The notes: generated from the sequence alone by a model not told the origin. DNA of 33,379 nucleotides from Candidatus Bipolaricaulota bacterium (GCA_003979035.1 RXOA01000009.1:1-33379), one strand, 5' to 3'. Positions 8,755 through 15,888 are shown, numbered from the stretch's first letter. Numbers and translations: made by a program.

Positions 8755-9642
8755 TCAGAAGCCCTCGAGAACTCTCACAAGGATGATGGCGAAGCCGATC
8801 AGCCCGCCGAGCAGGAGCCACTCTGCTATGCTCGAGGACGGCTCTTCCGATTGACCTTCGGCAGTCGTCTCGGGATCTGTCACGGGTTCCGTTTCAGAAT
8901 CTGCCTCTTGGTCCACCTCTGGATCGATGACGCCGGCTTGAGCGAGCCAGGATGCGTCGGGAGCAATCTCTGCCTGGCTGCAGAGCTGCACTGCACGAAC
9001 GGCGTCGATGTCAGAACAATTCGACCCAAGGCGCGCATCGAACTGAGGCTTGGTCAGATTCTCTTGGGCGATCCAGACAGCCGCCTGGATCGCGCAGGCG
9101 CCTGGGTGCTCATCTTGTCGGACGGATTCGCGAAGCACACGCTCGACAGGGGCAGATGCCATCCCCAGGATTCGATAGATCGTCCCCGCATCCGGCAGAC
9201 GTTGGCTTGCGTCAAGGCAGTAGGCTTCAAGCCCCACCGACCGTGTTTCATCCGGCTTCAATTCGATGAATCGGGATGCCTCCATGTTGATGGCGACGTT
9301 GAACTCCACCGGGGAACGAACCACAAGCCGTTGAACTCCGGCTATGTCGCATCCCAGAAGCAGCCCAGGATTGATGGTTACGGCAAGCGTGATGTTCAGC
9401 GTGGACGTGATCGACATATCGATGGCAGCACCGATGCTCCCGGTGGCCTCCAGCTCTACGTCAACGTATCCTCGATTTGCGGCCTCAAGAAGCGTGATCC
9501 GGTTCTCGATCCAGGCGATGCTCTCATCTGCGGATGCGGCCGATCCGGAAACGAACAACAGGAGAATCGCGGCGATGCAGGCAGATACAACCGCAACCGC
9601 CGATACCGAGCACTTCTGCCGAGCGACCTTGCTTCCCACCAC
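8755..9642 (-). CDS. Secreted, C-terminally membrane-anchored protein of unknown function
   Basis: I do not recognise the family. From GTG 9642 the protein is 295 residues. It has a basic N-terminus and a hydrophobic signal segment (VVSACIAAILLLFVSGSAASA) with a plausible AxA cleavage site. The ~200-residue exported domain has four cysteines that could form disulphides. An acidic Glu/Asp/Thr/Pro-rich spacer (PEVDQEADSETEPVTDPETTAEG) follows, then a C-terminal membrane helix (WLLLGGLIGFAIILVRVL) with few residues after it. This looks like a surface protein held by its C-terminus, with the acidic spacer acting as a stalk. The start is uncertain: GGGAGG lies rather far (about 14 bases) upstream of the GTG pair at 9642/9639, and the ORF is open to 9768. 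Confidence 0.6.
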   Translation of the reverse strand: MVGSKVARQKCSVSAVAVVSACIAAILLLFVSGSAASADESIAWIENRITLLEAANRGYVDVELEATGSIGAAIDMSITSTLNITLAVTINPGLLLGCDIAGVQRLVVRSPVEFNVAINMEASRFIELKPDETRSVGLEAYCLDASQRLPDAGTIYRILGMASAPVERVLRESVRQDEHPGACAIQAAVWIAQENLTKPQFDARLGSNCSDIDAVRAVQLCSQAEIAPDASWLAQAGVIDPEVDQEADSETEPVTDPETTAEGQSEEPSSSIAEWLLLGGLIGFAIILVRVLEGF

Positions 9643-9987
9643 GATCAGCGAGCACACCTCCCGCAGGTGTGAATCACCCCAGCATAGCACGGATTGGCGC
9701 ACAAAATCCCGCAGCGCGAAATCGGGGGACAGAAAACCAAGATTCCGGTCCCTGGCGAGGCGGGACAAGCCACGACGCGCGTTCCGGATTCAGTCCGCAG
9801 GTTCTTTTCCGTGGCGGCTCCCTCGGCGAACGTCTCCTGGGCCACCTGTCGATCTTGTCCCGCACACCGCTGAACGCAGCGAGGCTCTCTTCATCCGATC
9901 CGTTGGCCTCGAACGGATCGGATGGACTCCGCGATGCCAGACTTGCATCCCTGTTGGATGCGTGAAGACGGGAAGTCTCCAAACAAG
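9643..9987. other. Intergenic region left of the island, no gene seen
   Basis: About 345 bases between the secreted-protein gene and the distal 49-bp repeat. No coding frame resembles a known family. Confidence 0.4.
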
Positions 9988-10036
9988 AAACCCTTCGACC
10001 TGGTGGCCGAAGGGCGCGTTTCGAACGATTGGCACC
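9988..10036. repeat. Distal 49-bp direct repeat (putative att site copy)
   Basis: This segment matches 13900-13948 at 47 of 49 positions. On the minus strand it reads GGTGCCA, the last bases of a tRNA including CCA, then ATCGTTC, then the terminator hairpin CCCTTCGGCC-ACCA-GGTCGAAGGG followed by a T-rich tail. Identity stops at the tRNA acceptor, so this copy has only the very 3' end of tRNA-His plus its terminator, as expected for the far attachment site of an island inserted at a tRNA 3' end. Confidence 0.8.
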
Positions 10037-10118
10037 CCGTGGTTGACTACTTTCGAACGACTCCGGCAATTAGCAGCGCCAGCCGATTCTTTCCTACAGG
10101 GTCTCAGAAGGAGGCGCA

Positions 10119-10178
10119 GTGACCGTTCGCATCTCGCTGGAGGCATCCGGACTGTTCAACTTCACGGTAGGGAGGTAA
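10119..10178 (+). CDS. Possible 19-residue leader ORF
   Basis: AAGGAGG (10108-10114) precedes a GTG that opens MTVRISLEASGLFNFTVGR and stops at TAA, four bases before the ATG of the next gene. The last codons of this small ORF contain the GGGAGGT ribosome-binding site of the next gene, a layout seen in translationally coupled leaders. It could equally be the remnant of a longer gene. No family is recognised. Confidence 0.3.
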   Translation: MTVRISLEASGLFNFTVGR

Positions 10179-10182
10179 CAGC

Positions 10183-10977
10183 ATGTCGCCAGATTGTAAC
10201 TCCAAGTACATTGGTGCGCTTGGAACAATGCCCATGCACTTGCACTTCACTCCATATATACTACTTGGTATGACTGTCGTAGCCATGTGGTATGAGGATA
10301 GAGGACGCAGACGGGAATTGGCAGTGGTTAGTGACAGGCGGATGTTGGCAAAGGACCTGCAAACTGGTGAGGCCGAAATCGATGATGATAGCCATCTGAA
10401 GAGTATTGCCTCTGGAGAGTGTTGTGTCGCCTGTGCTGGAGGGGTGATCTTGTCCGATGCTTTGTTCTGTGCTCTAGCCGGGCGAAAGGATTGGCTTGAA
10501 GAATCGACGGATTGCCATTTTGACGTAGCGCGGCGCATCGAAGAGACGCCGCATCTGGTTCGCTTCTCGTTTGATGATGCTGTTTCGATCGTGAATCAGG
10601 AACTACCCAAGCTGCTAGATGCCATCCCGCGTAACACGCTTCTCGGCGACGCTTTGCTGCATGAGACAGGTGTGCTTGTGGCTGGAAGAAGCGGTGGGAA
10701 GCCGCTCATTGTCGAATGGTCATCCGAGAACGACTTTGCCGCAAGCCCGAAGCCTGACAATCGTGATGGCGGCATCCTCCTGCGTTGGCCGAAGAAATAT
10801 GGGAACGAAGCCGCGGCGAGATTTCGGAGAAAGCTGACTCCCCAGAATGGTCTTCCTGTCGAGCTTCGTGCGAGAAACGCTGTGAAGTACGCGAGCTCTC
10901 TTGGTCTCCTGGTTTCTCCAAGCTACTCATTGCGCCTGATGTCAGAGGGTTTTGCATTGCATGAGGGCTCCTGCTAG
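10183..10977 (+). CDS. Proteasome/HslV-like Ntn-hydrolase family protein
   Basis: A 264-residue protein whose segment 'MTVVAMWYEDRGRRRELAVVSDRRM' resembles the first strands of proteasome-beta/HslV-type N-terminal nucleophile hydrolases ('TT-V-hydrophobic ... ADSR'). Thr31, Asp51 in 'VSDRR' and Lys73 in 'HLKSIASGECCVACAGG' line up with the nucleophile Thr1, Asp17 and Lys33 of that fold, and 'ACAGG' with the conserved AG-G turn. The best ribosome-binding site (GGGAGGTAACAGC) supports ATG 10183, giving about 30 residues before Thr31; ATG 10270, directly before the Thr, has no good site. The extra N-terminus could be a removable propeptide. No unfoldase gene is nearby. The superfamily call is moderate; substrate and activity are unknown. 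Confidence 0.55.
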   Translation: MSPDCNSKYIGALGTMPMHLHFTPYILLGMTVVAMWYEDRGRRRELAVVSDRRMLAKDLQTGEAEIDDDSHLKSIASGECCVACAGGVILSDALFCALAGRKDWLEESTDCHFDVARRIEETPHLVRFSFDDAVSIVNQELPKLLDAIPRNTLLGDALLHETGVLVAGRSGGKPLIVEWSSENDFAASPKPDNRDGGILLRWPKKYGNEAAARFRRKLTPQNGLPVELRARNAVKYASSLGLLVSPSYSLRLMSEGFALHEGSC

Positions 10978-11091
10978 CCCTCAAGTGGGAATGGGCTTGT
11001 AGCTCCCTGTCATGGTGCCATGCTTTGAAGCCTTTGCTTGAAGTAATTGGCGCGAAGCTGCCGTTCTCCGTTGCAGGTCGTTGTGGTAGGC

Positions 11092-11808
11092 CTAGAACGA
11101 GTAGGTGCTGATCTCGTAGATCTCAATCGTCTCGATCCGCTCGTCCTCACCAATCCAAAGCTCAAACTCGAATGTTGCACCCGCAGTGATATCCGACAAC
11201 ATGTCACTTGAGCTATCGAGCACAACATTTGACGAATCAAGGATTCGCGCATGGATGAAGACGGTTCCTAGTTCGCGGCCACTCACGTTTCTGGCACGCC
11301 CGGTCAACGTCCATATCCAGCCTGACGTGTCGATTTCATGACTGAGGATGTCTATCTCGGACTCTGACGCAGTGATGATTACATTGATCCCCGACTGTGG
11401 CGGAGTTGGCTGCGGATTGTCAGGCGGGGTAGGTGTCGGATTGACGGGCGTGACCGGAGCAGCAGGCGGCGTCACCTGGACCGAGGAAGAAGTCATATCC
11501 GAAGCCCCGTCGTTGTCCGTGACGCTCAGGGATACCGTGTAAGAACGTGCCGTTGAGGTTTCGTATGTGTGGGTTGCTGTTGCAGTGTTCGCCCAGCCTC
11601 CATCTCCGAATTCCCAGTGATAGGTTGCGATCGATCCATCTGGATCATGCGAAGGATCTGCATCGAACGTGACGGGAAGGCCATCGATGGTCGTCGAGAA
11701 TGCGGCAATCGGGGATTGGTTGGAGTTGAAACAGCCTCCCAGGATGACTGCACAACCCACAACGAGCAACGCAGCGATAGTTCGTCTCACGCAGCTGGAT
11801 GCGCTCAC
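11092..11808 (-). CDS. PKD-domain lipoprotein with C-terminal FxLYD-like domain
   Basis: A 238-residue exported lipoprotein. Residues 10-26 form a signal peptide ending in the lipobox 'LGGC' (Cys26 is the lipid attachment site). Residues ~31-112 are a PKD domain with 'SHDPDGSIATYHWEFGDGG' and 'YTVSLSVTDNDGA', the usual WxFGDG core. A proline/threonine-rich linker follows (PVNPTPTPPDNPQPTPP). Residues ~143-235 resemble an FxLYD domain ('GRARNVSGRELGTVFIHARILDSSNVVLDSSSDMLSDITAGATFEFELW'). Both domains are extracellular binding modules, so it is likely a surface adhesion or scaffold protein. GTG 11808 follows GGAGGAAGCCAA and overlaps the stop of the upstream gene (GTGA), implying translational coupling. 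Confidence 0.8.
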   Translation of the reverse strand: MSASSCVRRTIAALLVVGCAVILGGCFNSNQSPIAAFSTTIDGLPVTFDADPSHDPDGSIATYHWEFGDGGWANTATATHTYETSTARSYTVSLSVTDNDGASDMTSSSVQVTPPAAPVTPVNPTPTPPDNPQPTPPQSGINVIITASESEIDILSHEIDTSGWIWTLTGRARNVSGRELGTVFIHARILDSSNVVLDSSSDMLSDITAGATFEFELWIGEDERIETIEIYEISTYSF

Positions 11809-11993
11809 TTGGCTTCCTCCTTCTCCAGGTATTGCAGAATTGCCTCAACAACGAGGTAGTTGACGGATCGATCACGCTTCTTCGCGAGCTTGATTGGCCG
11901 CGCGACGGGGCGTCGTCCATTCTCGCTTGAGGAATTTAGATGGAGAGCTTGTCTTCTAGCGCTCTTGGTTTCATAGCCACCCTTCCCGTGCAT
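11805..11993 (-). CDS. Small ribbon-helix-helix-like DNA-binding protein
   Basis: A 62-residue protein whose second half, 'IKLAKKRDRSVNYLVVEAILQYLEKEEAK', matches the helix-turn-helix part of the Arc/CopG ribbon-helix-helix fold ('RS-x2-YLV-x-EA-x2-YLE'), typical of small repressors and antitoxins. The expected N-terminal beta strand is not clear in this frame. In another frame, an ATG just downstream opens 'MKPRALEDKLSI' followed by a stop, which looks like the missing strand, so the gene may be damaged by a stop and frameshift. Its stop overlaps the start of the lipoprotein gene, suggesting one operon. No toxin is apparent next to it. Confidence 0.5.
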   Translation of the reverse strand: MHGKGGYETKSARRQALHLNSSSENGRRPVARPIKLAKKRDRSVNYLVVEAILQYLEKEEAK

Positions 11994-12027
11994 GAGAAAA
12001 TACGTAAGCAGAACACCTTAATGAAGA

Positions 12028-12056
12028 CTTATTCGACGCGATGCATCTTATGACAA
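12028..12056 (-). promoter_or_regulatory. Putative promoter of the RHH-lipoprotein pair
   Basis: On the minus strand TTGTCA (12056-12051) is separated by 17 bases from AATAAG (12033-12028), which would start a transcript about 28 bases before ATG 11993. It matches the sigma70-type consensus at 9 of 12 positions; not proven. Confidence 0.45.
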
Positions 12057-12169
12057 CGCGCGTTCGTGACGAAAGCAGTGAAGAGAAGAGCGTGTTAGAT
12101 GAAAAATCCACGGGAAGTATGACTTCGGCTACAATGTCGAAGAAACTTTGCAGGACAAGGAGGAGAGTC

Positions 12170-12676
12170 ATGCGCATGAAGACGATTGTAGTGGTCGGGA
12201 TTTGTCTCGCGTTGCTTACATTCGCGGCGCTTGGGAAAGGTGCAAACCGTGAGCGCTTCGAAGGAGAAGGCCTGCAAATCACATTTCTCGAAGAACCGTC
12301 AGAATACACAATATCAGCCGACGCTGAGTGTTGGGTCCGGCATGGCTGGGGACGATCAGAGACATATGGCCAGCCCGGCGCGAACAGCAGGTTTCTTCAT
12401 GAGACAGGGTGGGTCATTGTTGGCGGAGGTTATTTCAAGCTGTTCATCAATGGGGACGAAGTTAAGATGAACTTCAGGCATTACACCGATCCCCTAGATA
12501 CGCCGGGCCACTACGAAATGAATTGTGATTGGTATGTCCAGTTCCCGGCGGGATACTTCGTAGCCGGGGAGACATATGAGCTAACTGCCGAATGGGGTGA
12601 GAGGAACCCGCGCAATTCCGTGCAGAGCATTGGAGTGCCATACCGGGTCACACGGTGGCTGCACATTAGTCCATGA
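12170..12676 (+). CDS. Secreted protein of unknown function
   Basis: From ATG 12170, preceded by AAGGAGGAGAGTC, the protein is 168 residues. It begins with a basic N-terminus and a hydrophobic stretch (TIVVVGICLALLTFAALG) typical of a Sec signal peptide. The mature part is rich in aromatic residues and charged turns (SADAECWVRHGWGR, GWVIVGGGYFKLFINGDEVKMNF, YFVAGETYELTAEW), suggesting an all-beta domain. 'F.AGETYELTAEW' near the end resembles the closing strands of immunoglobulin-like sandwich domains, but I recognise no family. The ORF-track extension to 12041 is unlikely because it lacks a ribosome-binding site and would bury the signal peptide. Codon use is A/T-richer than the flanks, in keeping with the island. 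Confidence 0.65.
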   Translation: MRMKTIVVVGICLALLTFAALGKGANRERFEGEGLQITFLEEPSEYTISADAECWVRHGWGRSETYGQPGANSRFLHETGWVIVGGGYFKLFINGDEVKMNFRHYTDPLDTPGHYEMNCDWYVQFPAGYFVAGETYELTAEWGERNPRNSVQSIGVPYRVTRWLHISP

Positions 12677-12849
12677 GGATCGACTGAGAGCCACGCTATT
12701 GCCCACGTTGGGCGTGAGGCGTAGCCGCCCCCCCCCCCGGATCAGGAACAAACGTTACATCCTGTTGGTGCTGAAGGACCGTCAGCATCGATGTAACACA
12801 ATTGCCATTCGTGATGCTAGTCGTGTAACGGGACTGTGTGGCAACCGGT

Positions 12850-13050
12850 GTCATGCACTCGCGAGGTGAACGCGTCGTAGCAGGAACAAACTGAACCATG
12901 ATCCACATCGGTTTGCGTGACGACATACCCGGGAGACGTGAACGATCTTGACTGTCCCGGTGCGAGCTGCGAAATCTGCTCAAGCAAGCCGTCAAGTGGT
13001 CCTGCCACCTCGATGTCCTCAAGAAGCACATTGCCGGCGCTACGAACGCG
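12850..13050 (-). pseudogene. Fragment of a DUF11/DUF7507-type surface-protein repeat
   Basis: On the minus strand the frame reads 'VRSAGNVLLEDIEVAGPLDGLLEQISQLAPGQSRSFTSPGYVVTQTDVDHGSVCSCYDAFTS'. This follows the pattern of DUF11-like repeats of large cell-surface proteins (V-N-x-GN-x-L-x-DV-x-V ... LAPG-x-S ... YTVTQ-x-DVD-x-GSV-N-A-A). Only about one repeat is present, with no start, no signal peptide and no further repeats, and it collides head-on with the recombinase remnant at ~13040. Downstream, the frame breaks around an 11-C run (12728-12738). It is best read as debris from a larger gene. Confidence 0.6.
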
Positions 13051-13896
13051 TATTTGAGATCTATGCTCACCAAGATATCTCCCTTTCTCAGCTGGTTGGT
13101 GTTGCACGGGAGATGGGACTAAAGTCGAGACGCGGGCATGGCCCGGTTAAGGCAACGCTACACCGGATCTTGCAGCATCCGATCTATTACGGGGCGATCA
13201 GGTGGGAGGGAATCCTCTACACCAGCAATCATGAACCACTGATCAGCAAGGAGTTGTTCGATCGAGTTCAGGAACGGCTGAGGGGCGGGAGCTCCCCGTT
13301 GACGAAACGCTCCTTCCCATACAGGGGGATCCTCACGTGCGGCTATTGCGGCTGCAAGATCACAGCATCCCTTGCGAAGAAGCGGTACGTCTTCTACCAC
13401 TGCACCCATGGCCGTGGCAAATGTGAACAGCCATACATCCGCGAAGGAGCATTGAGTGACCTGTTGCTGCCTGTGGTGGAAGGCGTTCACATCTCAGAGG
13501 ACCTTGCCAAGGCCCTGCTGGACAGGATGTACGAAAGACACAAAGATGAGATCGAGAGGCGCGAACGGGAAGTTGGAGGGATTGCAGAAGGAAGAGCACA
13601 AGCTTCGTGCTAGGCGGGATCGTGCGTACGAAGACAACCTAGATGGCAAGATCACGGAAGAGCGATGGCTGCAGCTTGAGGGGCGATGGGGAAATGAGGC
13701 CCAGGGGCTTAGCCGCAGGATCACAGTTCTTGGGGAGGAAACCGGACCCGCAGTTGACGAGGCGCACGAAACTTTCGAACTCCTGAAACGCGCTCCCAGT
13801 CTGTATCTTCAGCAAAACCACGAGGAACGTGCTCGGCTACTCAGAACGCTACTTTCGAACTGTATCATCAAGAACGAAAGTGTAGATCCTGTCTAC

Positions 13897-13926
13897 AAAA
13901 AACCCTTCGACCTGGTGGCCGAAGGG
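13897..13926 (-). terminator. Rho-independent terminator of tRNA-His
   Basis: On the minus strand, CCCTTCGGCC-ACCA-GGTCGAAGGG forms a 10-bp stem (one G-U pair) with a 4-base loop, followed by TTTTTT. It lies 15 bases past the tRNA CCA end and probably ends the hisS-lyase-tRNA transcript. The same DNA on the plus strand encodes KKPFDLVAEG at the recombinase C-terminus. Confidence 0.85.
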
Positions 13927-13948
13927 CGCGTTGTGAACGATTGGCACC
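13900..13948. repeat. tRNA-proximal 49-bp direct repeat (putative att site)
   Basis: Pairs with 9988-10036 (47/49 identical). It spans the last bases of tRNA-His, the spacer and the terminator stem, and marks the junction between the island and the tRNA. Confidence 0.8.
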
Positions 13949-14019
13949 GGGGACGGGACTCGAACCCATGACCTCTTGGTCCACAGCCAAGCGCTCTAAC
14001 CAAGCTGAGCTACCCCGGC
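13942..14019 (-). tRNA. tRNA-His (anticodon GUG), without G-1
   Basis: A complete cloverleaf on the minus strand: acceptor GCCGGGG/CCCCGGT, D-arm GCTC-AGCTTGGTTA-GAGC, anticodon stem CTTGG/CCAAG with loop CTGTGGA (anticodon GTG), variable AGGTC, T-arm ATGGG-TTCGAGT-CCCGT, then G73 and an encoded CCA. The base before G1 is T, so the usual genomically encoded G-1 is absent; position 1-72 is a G-U pair and the discriminator is G instead of C. This departs from the standard bacterial tRNA-His (G-1:C73) and partly resembles the alphaproteobacterial type (no G-1, U72, but A73 there). It lies 64 bases past the lyase stop in the same direction and ahead of a strong terminator. Confidence 0.93.
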
Positions 14020-14082
14020 AGGTTCGAGCTGATGGTAGCCACGGGATTCGCGGTTGTCAATTGGATCGGCCGTCCGCTTCAG

Positions 14083-15888
14083 TCACTCCGGTAGAGCACG
14101 AATGGCCTTCCGAAGGACCGATCCGTCGGAGACGAGTCTGCGCATCGCCCCAATCAGATCGGACAGCGTGCGATCCTCGGCGATGAACGGGATTCCCGCG
14201 TCTCGCACCAGTGCGTGGACAGCGGCGGCGGACGCGCTGAGCGCGCTCGTGTCTCGGTTTGTCCGCAAGTCAAGTGCCTGCAGGGCACACAGCAGCTCGA
14301 TGGCGATCACCGTTTGGACGTTCCCGATCATCTGCCGTGCGTGGCGCGCGGCGATTGGCGCCATCGACACGTGGTCCTCGGAGTTGCTCGATGTGGGGAT
14401 CGAGTCTACGCACGCCGGATGGGCGAGCACCTTGTTCTCACTGACCAGCGCGGCGGCTGTGTACTGCGCCAGCATCAGCCCCGAATGGAGCCCCGGTTCG
14501 CCGGCGGAGAGATGCGCGCGGAGTCCGCGGTTGTGGTGAGGATCGAGAAGAAGCTGGCTCCGCCGCTCGGAGATGCTTCCCAGCTCGGCAACGGCCAGCT
14601 TGAGGTAATCGCAGGCAAGCGCCACTGGTTCAGCGTGGAAATTGCCGGCGGCGTAGGCGTTCCACAGGCACACCGTGGGATCTTCGGGAAACGCCGGTGT
14701 GCCGTCATCCACGAAGAACAGGGGGTTGTCGGTGACCGCGTTGATTTCGTCGGAAAGGATCTCCCACACGTGGTCGATCGCCCGCAACGCGGCGCCATGA
14801 ACCTGGGGGATGCAGCGCAGCGAATAAGAGTCCTGGACGTCGTGGGCCGTGTTGACAAGAGAGCTTCCCTGAAGGAGCGACGTGACCTGAGCCGCCGCAT
14901 CCATTTGCGGCTTGTTGGAGCGCGCCTGGTGGACGCGCGGATCGAGCGCGCGCGTGAATCCGCGCATTGCCTGGAGTGACATCGCGCCGGAGAGGTTGGC
15001 GGTCCCCAGCAGCATGTCGGCGTCGTAGGCGGCGAACACGGCGAATGCTGTGGAGAGGTTGGTTCCGTTGGTCAGCGCGAGGCCTTCCTTGGCTTCGAGG
15101 TGATCGAGCGGCGCGAGGCCTGCGGCAGTGAGCGCTTGACCGCCATCGGCGGGACATTGCCCAGGAGAGGGGGTTCCGATCCAAGCCTCGCCTTCGCCGA
15201 TTAGCACCAGGCCGAGGTGGGCGAGCGGGCAGAGGTCTCCGGATGCGCCGACCGATCCCTGTTCGGGGACGACGGGATGTACCTGCCGGTTGAGCATGTC
15301 GACCAACAACCGGACGATCTCCGGGCGCACGCCGGAGTATCCTTCGACGAACGCGCGGGCACGAAGCAACAGCATCGCGCGAACCACTTCGATCGGCGCT
15401 GGATTGCCGGCGCCGGCGGCGTGGCTGCGAAGGATGTTGACTTGCATTCGGGACACACTGTCGGGATCGAACAGCAGCCGATCGCGGTTGGCGCCGAAGC
15501 CGGTAGTCACGCCGTAGATGAACAGCGGCAGCTTGCTGGCGACATCGACCCCCGTCCGTTCCTTGATGGCCGCGACGATGGCCTCCTCGGACGCATCCTT
15601 TGGAAGAGAAGACAGCGTGTCGCGCGCCTCCCGCACGGCTGCGGCAATGTGCGCGTGGCTGGCGCGGCAGCGATCGGCCCAATCGCCGCAAAGCGAAACC
15701 TCTGCGTAGTTCCCTTGTGCATTTCCGCGGGCGACAGCAACCACGTCATGGATCGTCAGTGGCTGACCGGGGCAAAGCTCGATCGGCGCGGAAACGCCAA
15801 CGGCTGAGCCATGACGGGGGCGATTGGCGATCATGGACCTACAAGCATGACCGGAAGCATCATCGGCTGACGAAGCATGCGGTTTCAT
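14083..15888 (-). CDS. hutH: Aromatic amino acid / histidine ammonia-lyase
   Basis: A 601-residue MIO-dependent lyase that removes ammonia from histidine (to urocanate) or another aromatic amino acid, in the cytoplasm. The cofactor-forming Ala-Ser-Gly is residues 215-217 in 'GSVGASGDLCPLAH', and 'YGVTTGFGANRD' (125-136) is the active-site tyrosine loop. 'RSHAAGAG' (154-161) carries the Ser-His pair typical of histidine lyases, where tyrosine lyases have His-Leu and plant phenylalanine lyases Phe-Leu. It is about 90 residues longer than standard HutH: an N-terminal extension of ~35 residues and an insert before the tyrosine loop (DASEEAIVAAIKERTGVDVASK). ATG 15888 is supported by TAGGAGATTCG. 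It lies between hisS and tRNA-His, on the same strand. No other hut genes are present, so substrate is probable, not certain. Confidence 0.85.
   Translation of the reverse strand: MKPHASSADDASGHACRSMIANRPRHGSAVGVSAPIELCPGQPLTIHDVVAVARGNAQGNYAEVSLCGDWADRCRASHAHIAAAVREARDTLSSLPKDASEEAIVAAIKERTGVDVASKLPLFIYGVTTGFGANRDRLLFDPDSVSRMQVNILRSHAAGAGNPAPIEVVRAMLLLRARAFVEGYSGVRPEIVRLLVDMLNRQVHPVVPEQGSVGASGDLCPLAHLGLVLIGEGEAWIGTPSPGQCPADGGQALTAAGLAPLDHLEAKEGLALTNGTNLSTAFAVFAAYDADMLLGTANLSGAMSLQAMRGFTRALDPRVHQARSNKPQMDAAAQVTSLLQGSSLVNTAHDVQDSYSLRCIPQVHGAALRAIDHVWEILSDEINAVTDNPLFFVDDGTPAFPEDPTVCLWNAYAAGNFHAEPVALACDYLKLAVAELGSISERRSQLLLDPHHNRGLRAHLSAGEPGLHSGLMLAQYTAAALVSENKVLAHPACVDSIPTSSNSEDHVSMAPIAARHARQMIGNVQTVIAIELLCALQALDLRTNRDTSALSASAAAVHALVRDAGIPFIAEDRTLSDLIGAMRRLVSDGSVLRKAIRALPE

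Larger units (their letters stand above)
10037..13899. mobile_element. Small genomic island at tRNA-His
   Basis: The 3.9-kb segment lies between the two 49-bp repeats. Its genes at 10183-12676 look lower in GC and use more A/T-ending codons than the flanks. Its contents are typical accessory DNA: a proteasome-like hydrolase, a ribbon-helix-helix protein, secreted or lipoprotein genes, a surface-protein fragment and, at the tRNA-proximal end, the remains of a large serine recombinase. The recombinase has lost its catalytic domain and carries a frameshift, so the island is probably fixed. Exact ends are inferred from the repeats. Confidence 0.65.
13038..13971 (+). pseudogene. Large serine recombinase remnant (5'-truncated, frameshifted)
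   Basis: Residues from 'RYERVFEIYAHQDISLSQLVGVAREMGLKSR' onward match the recombinase domain of large serine integrases. A zinc-ribbon follows ('RGILTCGYCGCKITASLAKKRYVFYHCTHGRGKCEQPYI', four Cys), then a coiled-coil region. The N-terminal resolvase domain with the catalytic serine is missing; the sequence before ~13038 belongs to an unrelated fragment. Near 13560-13590 the frame changes: the coiled coil continues one frame over as 'KLEGLQKEEHKLRARRDRAYEDNLDGKITEERW'. The second frame ends 'KKPFDLVAEGRVVNDWHRGRDSNP', where the last codons lie in the tRNA-His terminator and the antisense of the tRNA itself. It cannot be active as it stands. Confidence 0.8.

Noticed and set aside
10047-13860. 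Shared 12-mer CTACTTTCGAAC at 10047-10058 and 13849-13860, considered as a second att element
   Set aside because: It lies on opposite sides of the 49-bp repeat in the two places, and 12-base matches are expected by chance in a window of this size.
10037-13899. Island as a defence or toxin-antitoxin system
   Set aside because: The RHH protein could be antitoxin-like, but no toxin, nuclease or known defence domain is adjacent; its partner is a lipoprotein.
14705-15691. 328-residue minus-strand ORF overlapping the lyase
   Set aside because: Arginine-rich shadow frame of the lyase gene.
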